Below, in pieces: positions 1 to 5,487 of a stretch of 5,487 nt of DNA (positions are counted from its first letter, which is position 1; each line of letters begins with the position of its first letter). Source of the stretch: Chloroflexia bacterium. GTDB taxonomy: Bacteria > Chloroflexota > Chloroflexia > QHBQ01 > JADMIH01. The DNA is taken from NCBI GenBank assembly GCA_025927935.1, contig JAICKM010000490.1, positions 1 through 5,487 on the forward strand, given 5' to 3'. Below the pieces are notes generated by a model, which saw only the letters and a program-made list of their open reading frames with translations, had not been told where the DNA came from and did no database searches. The translations under genes were made by a program, and so were the position numbers.

Positions 1-1632
1 GCGCGCTATCGCGTGGGCGTCGAATGGAACCGGGCCGTGCCCATGCCCGACGGCGTGGCGCTGTATGCCGACCACTACTATCCCCGCGCGCCCGGCCCCT
101 TCCCGACGATCCTGGTGCGCTCGCCCTACGGGCGCGGGTGGGACATGCCGTACCCCTTCGGCCTGGGCATGATGCAGGTACCCCGCTTCCTGGCGGCGCG
201 GGGCTACCATGTCGTCTTCCAGACGGCGCGGGGTTGCTTCGACTCCGGTGGCGTCTTCCCTTTCCTGGTCAACGAGGAGGCCGACGGGCGGGCCACCGCG
301 GAATGGATCGCCGCGCAGCCGTGGTTCAACGGGGCGCTGGGCATGTGGGGCGCGAGCTACTGGGGCTACGTGCAGTGGGCGCTGGCGGCAGATGCGCCGC
401 CCTATCTCAAGGCGCTGGCGCCCAGCCTGAGCGGATCGCAGATGGGCACGCTCATCTTCCCCGACGGCGCCCCGGCGTTCGACCTGATCGTGCGCTGGAT
501 CCGCTTCACGGAACTGCTGCAACACGCCGGGCACTGGGGCGGCCTGGGCCTGATCCCGCGCCTGGCGCCCTGGACGCAGCAGCGCGTGCTCGGCCCGGTG
601 TTTCGCGCGCTGCCGATCAGCCAGGCCGTCGAGCGCGCGCTGGGCTATCGCGTCGAGTATTACCGCGAGGCTATCGAGCACCCCTCGCTGGACCGGCCCT
701 ACTGGCAGGCGCGCGACCACAGCGCCACCGTGCCCCTGGTGACGGCGCCAGTGAACCTGATCGGCGGGTGGTATGACATCTTTCTGCGCGAGACGCTGGC
801 CGACTATGCGGCCCTGGTCGCCGCGGGGCGCGGGCCGCACCTCACCATCGGCCCCTGGACGCACACCGACGGCGAGGTGATGTTGACCAGCCTGCGCGAG
901 GGCCTGCGCTGGTTCGCGGCGCACTTGCAGGGCGACCCGGCGGCGCTGCGGGCGCACCCGGTGCGCCTGTATGTCATGGGCGGGGGCGGGTGGCGCGACC
1001 TGGACGCCTGGCCGCCGCCCGCCCGGCCCACGCGCCTGCATTTGCACGCGGGCGGGCGCCTGGCCGCGACGCCGCCGCCGGAGGACGCGCCGCCCGATCA
1101 CTACCGCTACGATCCTGCGGACCCCACGCCCAACATCGGCGGGCCGCTCATCTTTCCCCCCGCCGGGGCGCAAGACCAGCGCCCGCTCGAAGCCCGGCCC
1201 GACGTGCTCTGCTACACGACCGATCGGCTGCCCGCCGATCTGGAAGTCATCGGCCCGGTGCGGCTGGAACTCTACGTGCGCTCCAGCCGCGCGCACACCG
1301 ACTTTGTCGGGCGGCTCTGCGACGTGGCGCCCAATGGCCGCTCGGTCAACATCTGCGAGGGCCTGACCCGCCTGGAACCCGGCTGCGGCACGCCGCACCC
1401 CGACGGCAGCCTGCACATCACCGTGGACCTCTACCCCACCGCGCACTGCTTCCGCCAGGGCCACCGCCTCCGCCTGCACGTCGCCAGCGGCGGCCACCCG
1501 CGCTGGGCGCGCAACCTGGGGACGGGGGAGCCGCTCGCCACAGGCACACACATGCTCGCCGCCGACCAGACCGTCTACCACGACTCCGCCCACCCAGCGG
1601 CCCTGGTGCTGCCGGTGACGGCGGGCGTCTAA
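1..1632 (+). CDS. CocE/NonD family alpha/beta hydrolase (X-Pro dipeptidyl-peptidase S15 type), 5' end outside window
   Basis: Serine hydrolase of the CocE/S15 acyl esterase-peptidase family, which cleaves esters or amides; the substrate cannot be read from sequence. The frame is open from base 1 (Ala-Arg-Tyr-Arg before GTG at 13). No Shine-Dalgarno is visible before GTG13 and the family usually has a few residues before VEWNRAVPMPDG, so the true start is probably upstream. Numbering from GTG13, the nucleophile is Ser115 in GASYWG, the acid Asp255 in GGWYDIF and the base His284 in GPWTHTDG. Tyr39 in RSPYGRG and Tyr116 match the oxyanion-hole positions known from Rhodococcus CocE. RGCFDSGG leads into the catalytic domain. 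Residues about 140-240 form a helical cap, and about 315-530 the C-terminal jelly-roll domain (GPVRLELYVRSS). No signal peptide is seen, but the N-terminus is incomplete. It ends with TAA. The family is secure; the specificity is unknown and it has no evident functional link to the neighbouring transporter. Confidence 0.93.
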   Translation, partial: ARYRVGVEWNRAVPMPDGVALYADHYYPRAPGPFPTILVRSPYGRGWDMPYPFGLGMMQVPRFLAARGYHVVFQTARGCFDSGGVFPFLVNEEADGRATAEWIAAQPWFNGALGMWGASYWGYVQWALAADAPPYLKALAPSLSGSQMGTLIFPDGAPAFDLIVRWIRFTELLQHAGHWGGLGLIPRLAPWTQQRVLGPVFRALPISQAVERALGYRVEYYREAIEHPSLDRPYWQARDHSATVPLVTAPVNLIGGWYDIFLRETLADYAALVAAGRGPHLTIGPWTHTDGEVMLTSLREGLRWFAAHLQGDPAALRAHPVRLYVMGGGGWRDLDAWPPPARPTRLHLHAGGRLAATPPPEDAPPDHYRYDPADPTPNIGGPLIFPPAGAQDQRPLEARPDVLCYTTDRLPADLEVIGPVRLELYVRSSRAHTDFVGRLCDVAPNGRSVNICEGLTRLEPGCGTPHPDGSLHITVDLYPTAHCFRQGHRLRLHVASGGHPRWARNLGTGEPLATGTHMLAADQTVYHDSAHPAALVLPVTAGV

Positions 1633-1652
1633 TTAGCGCGTTATGCCTGAAT

Positions 1653-1728
1653 TGTCATTCTGAGCAGAGCGAAGAATCTCGTCTCGTGCGGGTTCGCGAT
1701 GAGACTCTTCGCTGCGCTCAGCGTGACA
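1653..1728. repeat. Imperfect palindromic intergenic repeat (28-bp arms, 'CHSEQSEES' type)
   Basis: The left arm 1653-1680 begins TGTCATTCTGAGC. It pairs with the right arm 1701-1728 at 23 of 28 positions, around a 20-base centre. From memory, this arm sequence belongs to a dispersed palindrome found between genes in many environmental bacterial genomes. Translated in one frame it gives spurious peptides such as CHSEQSEES. It contains no gene and is best read as a miniature non-coding repeat. It begins 20 bases after the hydrolase stop, so its transcript could fold at the 3' end of that mRNA and act as a processing or termination signal. That role is inferred. Confidence 0.75.
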
Positions 1729-1767
1729 CGGATCACGCTAAGATTACTAATATTAGCTTCATTTTTT
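1720..1767 (+). terminator. Tandem small hairpins followed by T-run; weak terminator candidate
   Basis: Two consecutive inverted repeats lie just after the palindrome. The first has AGCGTGA (1720-1726) pairing with TCACGCT (1733-1739) across a 6-base loop. The second is the AT-rich stem 1737-1757, GCTAA against TTAGC plus further inner pairs, with one mismatch. Six Ts follow at 1762-1767. The stem next to the T-run is AT-rich and four bases (TTCA) separate it from the Ts, so this is a poor intrinsic terminator. It is the only candidate between the hydrolase and the CLC gene. Confidence 0.25.
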
Positions 1768-1821
1768 CGCATTCTGCGTTCCTTCCCGGTGAATTAACCC
1801 CTGGCTTCCCCTATGCTGCTC

Positions 1822-1850
1822 TTGCATTTTACGTCGTAATACGATATGAT
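1822..1850 (+). promoter_or_regulatory. Candidate sigma-70-type promoter for the CLC gene
   Basis: The -35-like hexamer is TTGCAT (1822-1827). A 17-base spacer separates it from the -10-like hexamer TATGAT (1845-1850), which matches TATAAT at five of six positions. Transcription would begin near 1857, leaving about 50 bases of leader before GTG at 1909. It lies in the most AT-rich part of the gap. The -35 matches consensus only in its TTG half, so support rests on the -10, the spacing and the location. Confidence 0.42.
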
Positions 1851-1877
1851 AGCCGATGGGTTCTTTTTCGCGGCTAT
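1849..1877. promoter_or_regulatory. Perfect 7-bp dyad overlapping the promoter; operator candidate
   Basis: ATAGCCG (1849-1855) is mirrored by CGGCTAT (1871-1877) across 15 bases. The two half-sites sit 22 bp apart, about two helical turns on the same DNA face. The left half overlaps the candidate -10 hexamer and the right half lies about 14-20 bases past the predicted start. That geometry would suit a dimeric regulator. No regulator gene is in the window, and a 7-bp dyad can occur by chance. Confidence 0.25.
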
Positions 1878-1894
1878 TTTATACTTTGTTATAT

Positions 1895-1901
1895 GAGGGG
1901 G
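1895..1901 (+). promoter_or_regulatory. Ribosome binding site for the CLC gene
   Basis: The purine stretch GAGGGGG ends 7 bases before GTG at 1909. This spacing is optimal and fixes the GTG start. No in-frame ATG lies nearby upstream, and the reading frame downstream immediately continues into family-like sequence. Confidence 0.7.
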
Positions 1902-1908
1902 AAATACG

Positions 1909-3801
1909 GTGCGTAGTGGGTACGCGGAATGGCCGCGGCAAGTGGCCGCGGCCTGGGGCCGCCTGGGCGGCGGCGAGGGAACGGAGAAGCTGGGCGATTT
2001 TCAGGCCACGCCCCGGCTGTTGTTGATTTCGGCGATGGCAATCGGCGTGGGCGTGCTCAGTTCCGTGGTGGCGCTCATCCTGTTGCGGCTGATCGGCCTG
2101 TTCACGAATCTGTTCTTTTTTGGGCGGTTTTCGACGGATCTGGTGTCGCCCGCGGGCAACCAATTGGGGCTGTGGGTGCTGGCGGTCCCGGCGCTGGGCG
2201 CGCTGGTCATCGGTGTCATGGCGCGCTATGGCTCGGAGCGCATCCGCGGCCACGGCATCCCGGAGGCCATCGAGTCGATCCTGATCAACGGCAGCCGGGT
2301 GGAGCCGCGCGTGGCCTTCCTCAAGCCCATCGCCTCGGCCATCTCCATCGGATCGGGCGGGCCGTTCGGCGCGGAGGGGCCGATCATCATGACGGGCGGC
2401 GCGTTCGGCTCTATGATCGCCCAGTTCTTCCACCTGACCAGCGCCGAGCGCAAGACGCTGCTGGTGGCCGGGGCGGCGGGCGGCATGTCGGCCACGTTCG
2501 CTTCGCCCGTGGCGGCCATCCTGCTGGCCGTGGAGTTGTTGCTGTTCGAGTGGAAGCCGCGCAGCGTCATCCCGGTGGCGCTGGCGAGCGCGACGGCGGC
2601 CATGATGCGCCGCTACCTGATCGGCTTCGGGCCGATCTTCCCCACGCCGCCGCATGCCGAGTTCATCGGGCCGGAGGGGCTGCTGAGTTGCGTGCTGGTG
2701 GGCCTGGCGGCGGGCGCGCTCTCGGCCCTGCTGACGATCATGGTCTACGCAGCGGAGGACGCCTTTCATCGCCTGCCCATCCACTGGATGTGGTGGCCGG
2801 CCATCGGCGGGCTGGTGGTGGGCGCGGGCGGCCTGATCTTCCCGCAGGCGCTCGGCGTGGGCTATGACACCATCGGCGCGCTGTTACAGGGCAGCGTGCC
2901 GGAGCAGATCATCCTGGGCGTGCTGCTGGTCAAGTCGATCATCTGGGCCGTGTCACTGGGATCGGGCACGTCGGGCGGCGTCCTGGCTCCGCTGCTGATG
3001 ATGGGCGGCGCGCTGGGCGGCCTGGAGGCCATGGTGCTGCCGCCGGAGGGCGCGGGCTTCTGGCCGCTGATCAGCATGGGCGCCATTCTGGGCGGCACCA
3101 TGCGCTCGCCGTTCACCGGCATCGTCTTCGCGCTGGAACTGACGCACGACGTGAACTCGCTGCTGCCGCTGACGGTGGCCGTGTTCATCGCCCACGGCTT
3201 CACGGTGCTGACCCTGCGCCGCTCGATCCTGACCGAGAAGGTGAGCCGGCGCGGCTACCACCTGACCCGCGAGTACGCCATCGACCCGCTGGAGATCCTG
3301 TTCGTGCGCGAGGTAATGCGGACCAACGTGGTGGCCCTGCCCGCCGCGGCCACGCCCGCCGACCTGGCGCGCTCCATCGGCGGCGAAACGGCGCCGCGCG
3401 GCCAGCATCTCTACCCGGTGGTCACGGCGGACGGCGCGCTGACCGGCGTGGTCACGCGCAAGGACCTGGGCAAACTGCTGGCGGCGCCCGCGCCCCCGCC
3501 ACCCGTGCCGGGCACGAACGGGCACCACCCCACGCTGAGTGAGCTAATCAAGCCGCAGCCGGTGGTGGCCTACCCGGATGAGCCGTTGCGCGCCGTAGTC
3601 TACCGCATGGCCGAGACGGGCTTCACGCGCTTCCCGGTGGTGGAGCGCAACAATCCGCGCGCCCTGGTGGGCATGGTCTCACTGAACGACCTGTTGCGCG
3701 CCCGCGAACGCAACCTGCACGAAGAGCGCCACCGCGAGCAAGTCCTGCGCCTGCGCGTGCTCCTGCCGTCGCGCGCCCCGCAAGACACGCGCACCGGGTG
3801 A
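1909..3801 (+). CDS. CLC-family anion (chloride) transporter with C-terminal tandem CBS domains
   Basis: A 630-residue integral membrane protein of the cytoplasmic membrane that moves Cl- or related anions. The membrane part spans about residues 38-445. It shows the three CLC signature loops: GHGIP (114-118), GSGGPFGAEGP with the gating glutamate at Glu156, and GSGTSGGVLAP (351-361). Helix H reads FASPVAAILLAVELLL, with Glu209 then Leu210. After helix R (RRSILTEK, 437-444) come two CBS domains at about 466-525 and 543-605, joined by a proline-rich linker (APAPPPPVPG). A charged tail ends the protein. CBS pairs in this family usually bind adenine nucleotides and tune transport. Compared with E. 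coli ClC-ec1, the central Ser107 is His115, the internal proton glutamate Glu203 is Leu210, Phe357 is Leu359, and the helix-R tyrosine is missing. The substitutions look clade-specific rather than decay, since the frame is intact. Whether it is a channel or an exchanger is open. It appears monocistronic. Confidence 0.95.
   Translation: MRSGYAEWPRQVAAAWGRLGGGEGTEKLGDFQATPRLLLISAMAIGVGVLSSVVALILLRLIGLFTNLFFFGRFSTDLVSPAGNQLGLWVLAVPALGALVIGVMARYGSERIRGHGIPEAIESILINGSRVEPRVAFLKPIASAISIGSGGPFGAEGPIIMTGGAFGSMIAQFFHLTSAERKTLLVAGAAGGMSATFASPVAAILLAVELLLFEWKPRSVIPVALASATAAMMRRYLIGFGPIFPTPPHAEFIGPEGLLSCVLVGLAAGALSALLTIMVYAAEDAFHRLPIHWMWWPAIGGLVVGAGGLIFPQALGVGYDTIGALLQGSVPEQIILGVLLVKSIIWAVSLGSGTSGGVLAPLLMMGGALGGLEAMVLPPEGAGFWPLISMGAILGGTMRSPFTGIVFALELTHDVNSLLPLTVAVFIAHGFTVLTLRRSILTEKVSRRGYHLTREYAIDPLEILFVREVMRTNVVALPAAATPADLARSIGGETAPRGQHLYPVVTADGALTGVVTRKDLGKLLAAPAPPPPVPGTNGHHPTLSELIKPQPVVAYPDEPLRAVVYRMAETGFTRFPVVERNNPRALVGMVSLNDLLRARERNLHEERHREQVLRLRVLLPSRAPQDTRTG
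1931..1953 (+). other. Perfect 9-bp GC-only hairpin just inside the CLC coding start
   Basis: GGCCGCGGC (1931-1939) pairs perfectly with GCCGCGGCC (1945-1953) around the 5-base loop AAGTG. The stem is entirely G:C and starts 22 bases after the first base of the start codon, covering codons 8-15. A stem this stable near the ribosome footprint could slow initiation or stabilise the mRNA. It could also simply result from GC-rich alanine, arginine and proline codons. Confidence 0.5.
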
Positions 3802-3802
3802 C

Positions 3803-3837
3803 GAGTGCTGAGTGCTGAGTGCTGAGTGCTGAGTGTG
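3803..3837. repeat. Tandem heptamer array, (GAGTGCT)4 plus a degenerate fifth unit
   Basis: Four exact GAGTGCT units at 3803-3830 are followed by GAGTGTG at 3831-3837, starting one base after the CLC stop codon. A further isolated GAGTGCT occurs at 3856-3862, touching the insertion-sequence target. Consecutive units create TGA every seven bases, so all three forward frames are closed. The reverse strand has no stop within the array. It looks like an intergenic simple-sequence repeat of slippage origin. Confidence 0.9.
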
Positions 3838-3860
3838 ACGGATATTGAGTATTACGAGTG

Positions 3861-3865
3861 CTAAG
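3861..3865. repeat. Target-site duplication CTAAG, left copy
   Basis: CTAAG here is repeated exactly at 5351-5355, directly outside both terminal inverted repeats. It contains CTAA, which fits the YTAR target duplication remembered for IS701-type elements. Because the inverted repeat and CTAAG share mirror-symmetric bases, the duplication could alternatively be scored as TAA with a 23-bp repeat. Confidence 0.7.
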
Positions 3866-3887
3866 CTCGACTTTGTACATTTCCAAC
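3866..3887. repeat. Terminal inverted repeat, transposase-distal end
   Basis: Begins CTCGACTTTGTACATTTCC and is the exact reverse complement of 5329-5350. Similarity continues inward imperfectly for about six more bases. It contains the self-complementary TGTACA. This end lies downstream of the transposase stop. Confidence 0.92.
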
Positions 3888-3908
3888 CGAACAACTCAAG
3901 GCGGAACG

Positions 3909-5252
3909 CTAGCAGCAGACAGCGTAAGCCAGCCTGGCGAGCTCCGCCTGCGGGATTAATTGCATATCAGGGTTATCGGCGGATGGGCAATAATCGAAGT
4001 TGTGCCAGAACGCTCGCCGGACTTCCATTAATACATCGCTGAACGTCGCCTGCTGCTTGGGATACCAGGCCGCTTGCGCCACCGGGATCTTGCCATCGGG
4101 ATGCAGCGCCTGGGCGAACAACGCTACCAAGCTATACAGGCTCAACAACCCTGGGGTGCTGCGCTCGATCGCCTTGTCACTCCATTGCCGTTGCGTCTCG
4201 ATCCCCAGGTGCGCCCGGCTCTCCTCAATCGTCACCTCCAGCGGCCAGCGTTTGATATAGTCGCTGATAATACTCACCGGCTCCTGCTGCTGGTCGGTGC
4301 AGCGATAGGCCCGCGGCTCATGTTGTCCACGCGGGTCGCGGGTTAGTACCCAACGCAAGGGCAGCGGACGTTTACCACTGTGATACCAGAGCGCCGTGCC
4401 GCTGCAATAGTCCAGTTGCCGCAGTCGTCCGTCATACCACGGTAGAGCAACGCGAGTCCACACCGTTTGCGGGTCGCCCAAGATGGTCGCCAGTTTGGGC
4501 AGTGCCGCACCCTTCACGCGCGGCGCACCGCGCTGACCGGGCTGGCGTTGGGGTGCCGGCACAAACAGATTGGCATCCATGCGCAGTGGGCTAATTAAAG
4601 TAATCTTCTCGTCGTGCGCGATCAAACCGAGTTCGATGCTGCCGTAAGTGCTATCACCCAGCAGCTTGATCTTGCGTCCTGGCAGCCAGGAGGCAATGCG
4701 GCGCAGCATCATCCCGGCAACATCGGGAACGGTGCGATGGCTGTGCTGGCGTTGTGCATCAAGTGGTGGCGGCGTGGCACAGACAGCCAGGAATGGTAGT
4801 GCCCAATGGCGCTCGGTCCAGGGAACATGAACAACCAGGGCGAAGACAATCCAACGTAAGCCCGAATTGGCAACGTGGAGACCTTTGCCCGAGAGCAGCG
4901 GGTCACGGTAATGGCTGCGCTTAGTAATCATAGGACCCCAGCGCCGTTCCAGCGTTTCATCGACGACGACCTCGACCGGGCCGTCAGCAGGGACGAAGGT
5001 AGCGACTAACAACACCAGCAAGCGGTGTGAGAGGGCCAAGGGAACCCAGCAAGCGCGGTTGAGCACATGATGAAAAAGGCTGAAGTTAGGGTCAAGGCTG
5101 TGGCCGGTGAGGCGTAGAGCAGCGGCGACAGTACGGCGGCCACGGGCCAGGAAGGTGCCGACGAGCAGGACGATAGCTTTGCGCCAGGTGGGTTGCGTGA
5201 AGCATGGCTCGAAGTGGGTCAGCACCACTATAATAGCAGCAGGAAGGGACAT
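3909..5252 (-). CDS. IS701-type DDE transposase
   Basis: A full-length 447-residue transposase that cuts and joins the ends of its own element. The catalytic triad is Asp98 in VVVDETLERRWG, Asp200 in LLGDSTYGS and Glu339 in YIKRWPLEV. The Y-(2)-R-(3)-E-(6)-K/R signature is seen as Tyr332, Arg335, Glu339 and Arg346. The stretch EESRAHLGIETQRQWSD after it, and the N-terminal TW.KAIVLLVGTFL..GRRTVAAALR pattern, are characteristic of IS701-type proteins. An insertion of mostly beta-type sequence lies between the second Asp and the Glu. The ATG start at 5252 is supported by AAGGAGG five bases upstream, and the gene ends in TAG. No frameshift or internal stop is present. A weak promoter (GGGACA at 5319-5314, TAAGAT at 5297-5292, spacer 16, minus strand) lies inside the element. 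The gene converges with the CLC gene. Confidence 0.94.
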   Translation of the reverse strand: MSLPAAIIVVLTHFEPCFTQPTWRKAIVLLVGTFLARGRRTVAAALRLTGHSLDPNFSLFHHVLNRACWVPLALSHRLLVLLVATFVPADGPVEVVVDETLERRWGPMITKRSHYRDPLLSGKGLHVANSGLRWIVFALVVHVPWTERHWALPFLAVCATPPPLDAQRQHSHRTVPDVAGMMLRRIASWLPGRKIKLLGDSTYGSIELGLIAHDEKITLISPLRMDANLFVPAPQRQPGQRGAPRVKGAALPKLATILGDPQTVWTRVALPWYDGRLRQLDYCSGTALWYHSGKRPLPLRWVLTRDPRGQHEPRAYRCTDQQQEPVSIISDYIKRWPLEVTIEESRAHLGIETQRQWSDKAIERSTPGLLSLYSLVALFAQALHPDGKIPVAQAAWYPKQQATFSDVLMEVRRAFWHNFDYCPSADNPDMQLIPQAELARLAYAVCC

Positions 5253-5257
5253 CGCAG

Positions 5258-5264
5258 CCTCCTT
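5258..5264 (-). promoter_or_regulatory. Ribosome binding site for the transposase
   Basis: Read on the minus strand this is AAGGAGG, a near-perfect Shine-Dalgarno, five bases before ATG at 5252. Just upstream, a 10-base near-direct repeat (G[A/G]TGAGCTTT at 5271-5280 and 5281-5290) lies in the leader. Confidence 0.75.
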
Positions 5265-5328
5265 GTTGGTGATGAGCTTTGGTGAGCTTTCATCTTACAA
5301 CAAAGTGGCGACGTGTCCCTTCTATTCA

Positions 5329-5350
5329 GTTGGAAATGTACAAAGTCGAG
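5329..5350. repeat. Terminal inverted repeat, transposase-proximal end
   Basis: Exact reverse complement of 3866-3887. It lies upstream of the transposase promoter and leader, so it is the conventional left end of the element even though it is on the right in this window. Confidence 0.92.
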
Positions 5351-5355
5351 CTAAG
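5351..5355. repeat. Target-site duplication CTAAG, right copy
   Basis: Second copy of CTAAG, directly abutting the inverted repeat and identical to 3861-3865. Joining the two flanks at this site restores an uninterrupted sequence in which GAGTGCTAAG runs straight into GAGGCTGTTTGAAAAG, minus the overlapping G. Confidence 0.7.
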
Positions 5356-5487
5356 AGGCTGTTTGAAAAGGGTGGCGGGCGGTCGCGGCATTGGGTACAC
5401 TGGGCGTATGAGCCTGTAGGGTACGGAAACTGCGTACGGCGGCAGAATCCCTGGCCGAGGACTGGTGTCCATCTCCTCCCGGCGGCC
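5355..5487. other. Unresolved right flank; possible end of a second insertion sequence
   Basis: Starts with GAGGCTGTTTGAAAAG (5355-5370), which resembles terminal repeats of some IS5-like or IS1182-like elements as I remember them. From 5412 to the window end one forward frame is open and reads ACRVRKLRTAAE then SLAEDWCPSPPGG, with no ATG, GTG or TTG start in that frame. A minus-strand frame is also open across the region. A 5-bp inverted repeat (GTACG 5421-5425, CGTAC 5433-5437) lies inside. I do not recognise a protein family, and the partner end is outside the window. Confidence 0.3.

Larger units (their letters stand above)
3866..5350 (-). mobile_element. Complete IS701-type insertion sequence, 1485 bp
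   Basis: The element is bounded by perfect 22-bp inverted repeats (3866-3887 and 5329-5350). It is flanked by a 5-bp direct repeat CTAAG and holds one intact transposase gene on the minus strand that fills nearly all of it. There are 21 bases between the inner repeat and the transposase stop, and about 75 bases of leader at the other end. Perfect ends, a duplicated target and an unbroken gene indicate a recent and possibly still active insertion. It landed between the CLC gene and whatever lies to the right, and by the evidence here interrupts no gene. Its codon use and base composition are visibly less GC-extreme than in the two host genes, consistent with acquisition. Confidence 0.9.

Noticed and set aside
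1..1908. Operon linking the hydrolase and CLC genes.
   Set aside because: The 276-bp gap contains a palindromic repeat, a possible terminator and a separate promoter candidate, and the functions are unrelated.
990..1916. Long forward open frame (about 308 codons) overlapping the hydrolase gene and running into the intergenic region.
   Set aside because: It is an alternative frame of a very GC-rich gene, rich in Arg, Ala and Pro, and it ends in the mistranslated palindrome (CHSEQSEES). The hydrolase frame has a complete catalytic triad and family motifs.
1879..2784. Long reverse open frame (about 301 codons) opposite the CLC gene.
   Set aside because: Composition is dominated by Arg, Gln, His and Asp as expected for an antisense shadow of GC-rich membrane-protein codons. 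The forward frame has clear CLC motifs.
2953..3528. Reverse open frame opposite the CLC C-terminal half.
   Set aside because: Low-complexity antisense shadow with no ribosome binding site or recognisable domain; the CBS domains are on the forward strand.
3803..3862. CRISPR array or origin iterons.
   Set aside because: Units are only 7 bp and directly adjoining with no spacers; there is no cas, rep or DnaA-box context.
3623..3894. Reverse open frames running through the heptamer array (peptide repeats such as LSTQHSA).
   Set aside because: They are open only because the reverse strand of the heptamer array contains no stop; the repeat peptide is a by-product and the frames extend into the insertion-sequence end.
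3861..5355. A passenger gene or composite transposon inside the insertion sequence.
   Set aside because: The transposase fills the space between the inverted repeats. The forward frames inside it are short shadows without ribosome binding sites.

Overview
The window is GC-rich bacterial DNA with two large forward genes and one reverse-strand insertion sequence. Three things loosely point to a Chloroflexota-like or similar GC-rich, repeat-laden environmental bacterium: the strong GC bias at third codon positions, an intergenic palindrome of the kind mistranslated as 'CHSE(Q/R)SEES', and a GAGTGCT heptamer array. No taxonomic marker gene is present, so this is an inference only.

Layout. Positions 1-1632 hold most of a CocE/NonD-type alpha/beta hydrolase (X-Pro dipeptidyl-peptidase S15 fold). 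Its 5' end probably lies outside the window. Positions 1633-1908 are an AT-richer intergenic region: first a dispersed-type palindromic repeat (1653-1728), then small hairpins, then a promoter-like region and a strong ribosome binding site. Positions 1909-3801 encode a CLC-family anion transporter with a C-terminal pair of CBS domains. Several residues that define proton-coupled Cl- exchange in the E. coli protein are changed in it. A tandem heptamer array (3803-3837) follows its stop codon.

Positions 3866-5350 are a complete insertion sequence. It has perfect 22-bp terminal inverted repeats, a flanking 5-bp CTAAG direct repeat, and one intact 447-residue DDE transposase of the IS701 type on the minus strand. 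The last 132 bases are unresolved. They begin with GAGGCTGTTTGAAAAG, which resembles the end of another insertion sequence.

The hydrolase and the CLC gene are separated by 276 bp with their own signals and look like independent transcription units. The transposase converges on the CLC gene and was probably inserted into the intergenic region without disrupting a gene. I see no defence system, CRISPR array, RNA gene or biosynthetic cluster, and nothing that amounts to a wholly new system. The most interesting points are the residue changes in the CLC pore and proton path, the regulatory architecture around the clc start, and the layering of repeats and mobile DNA downstream of it.
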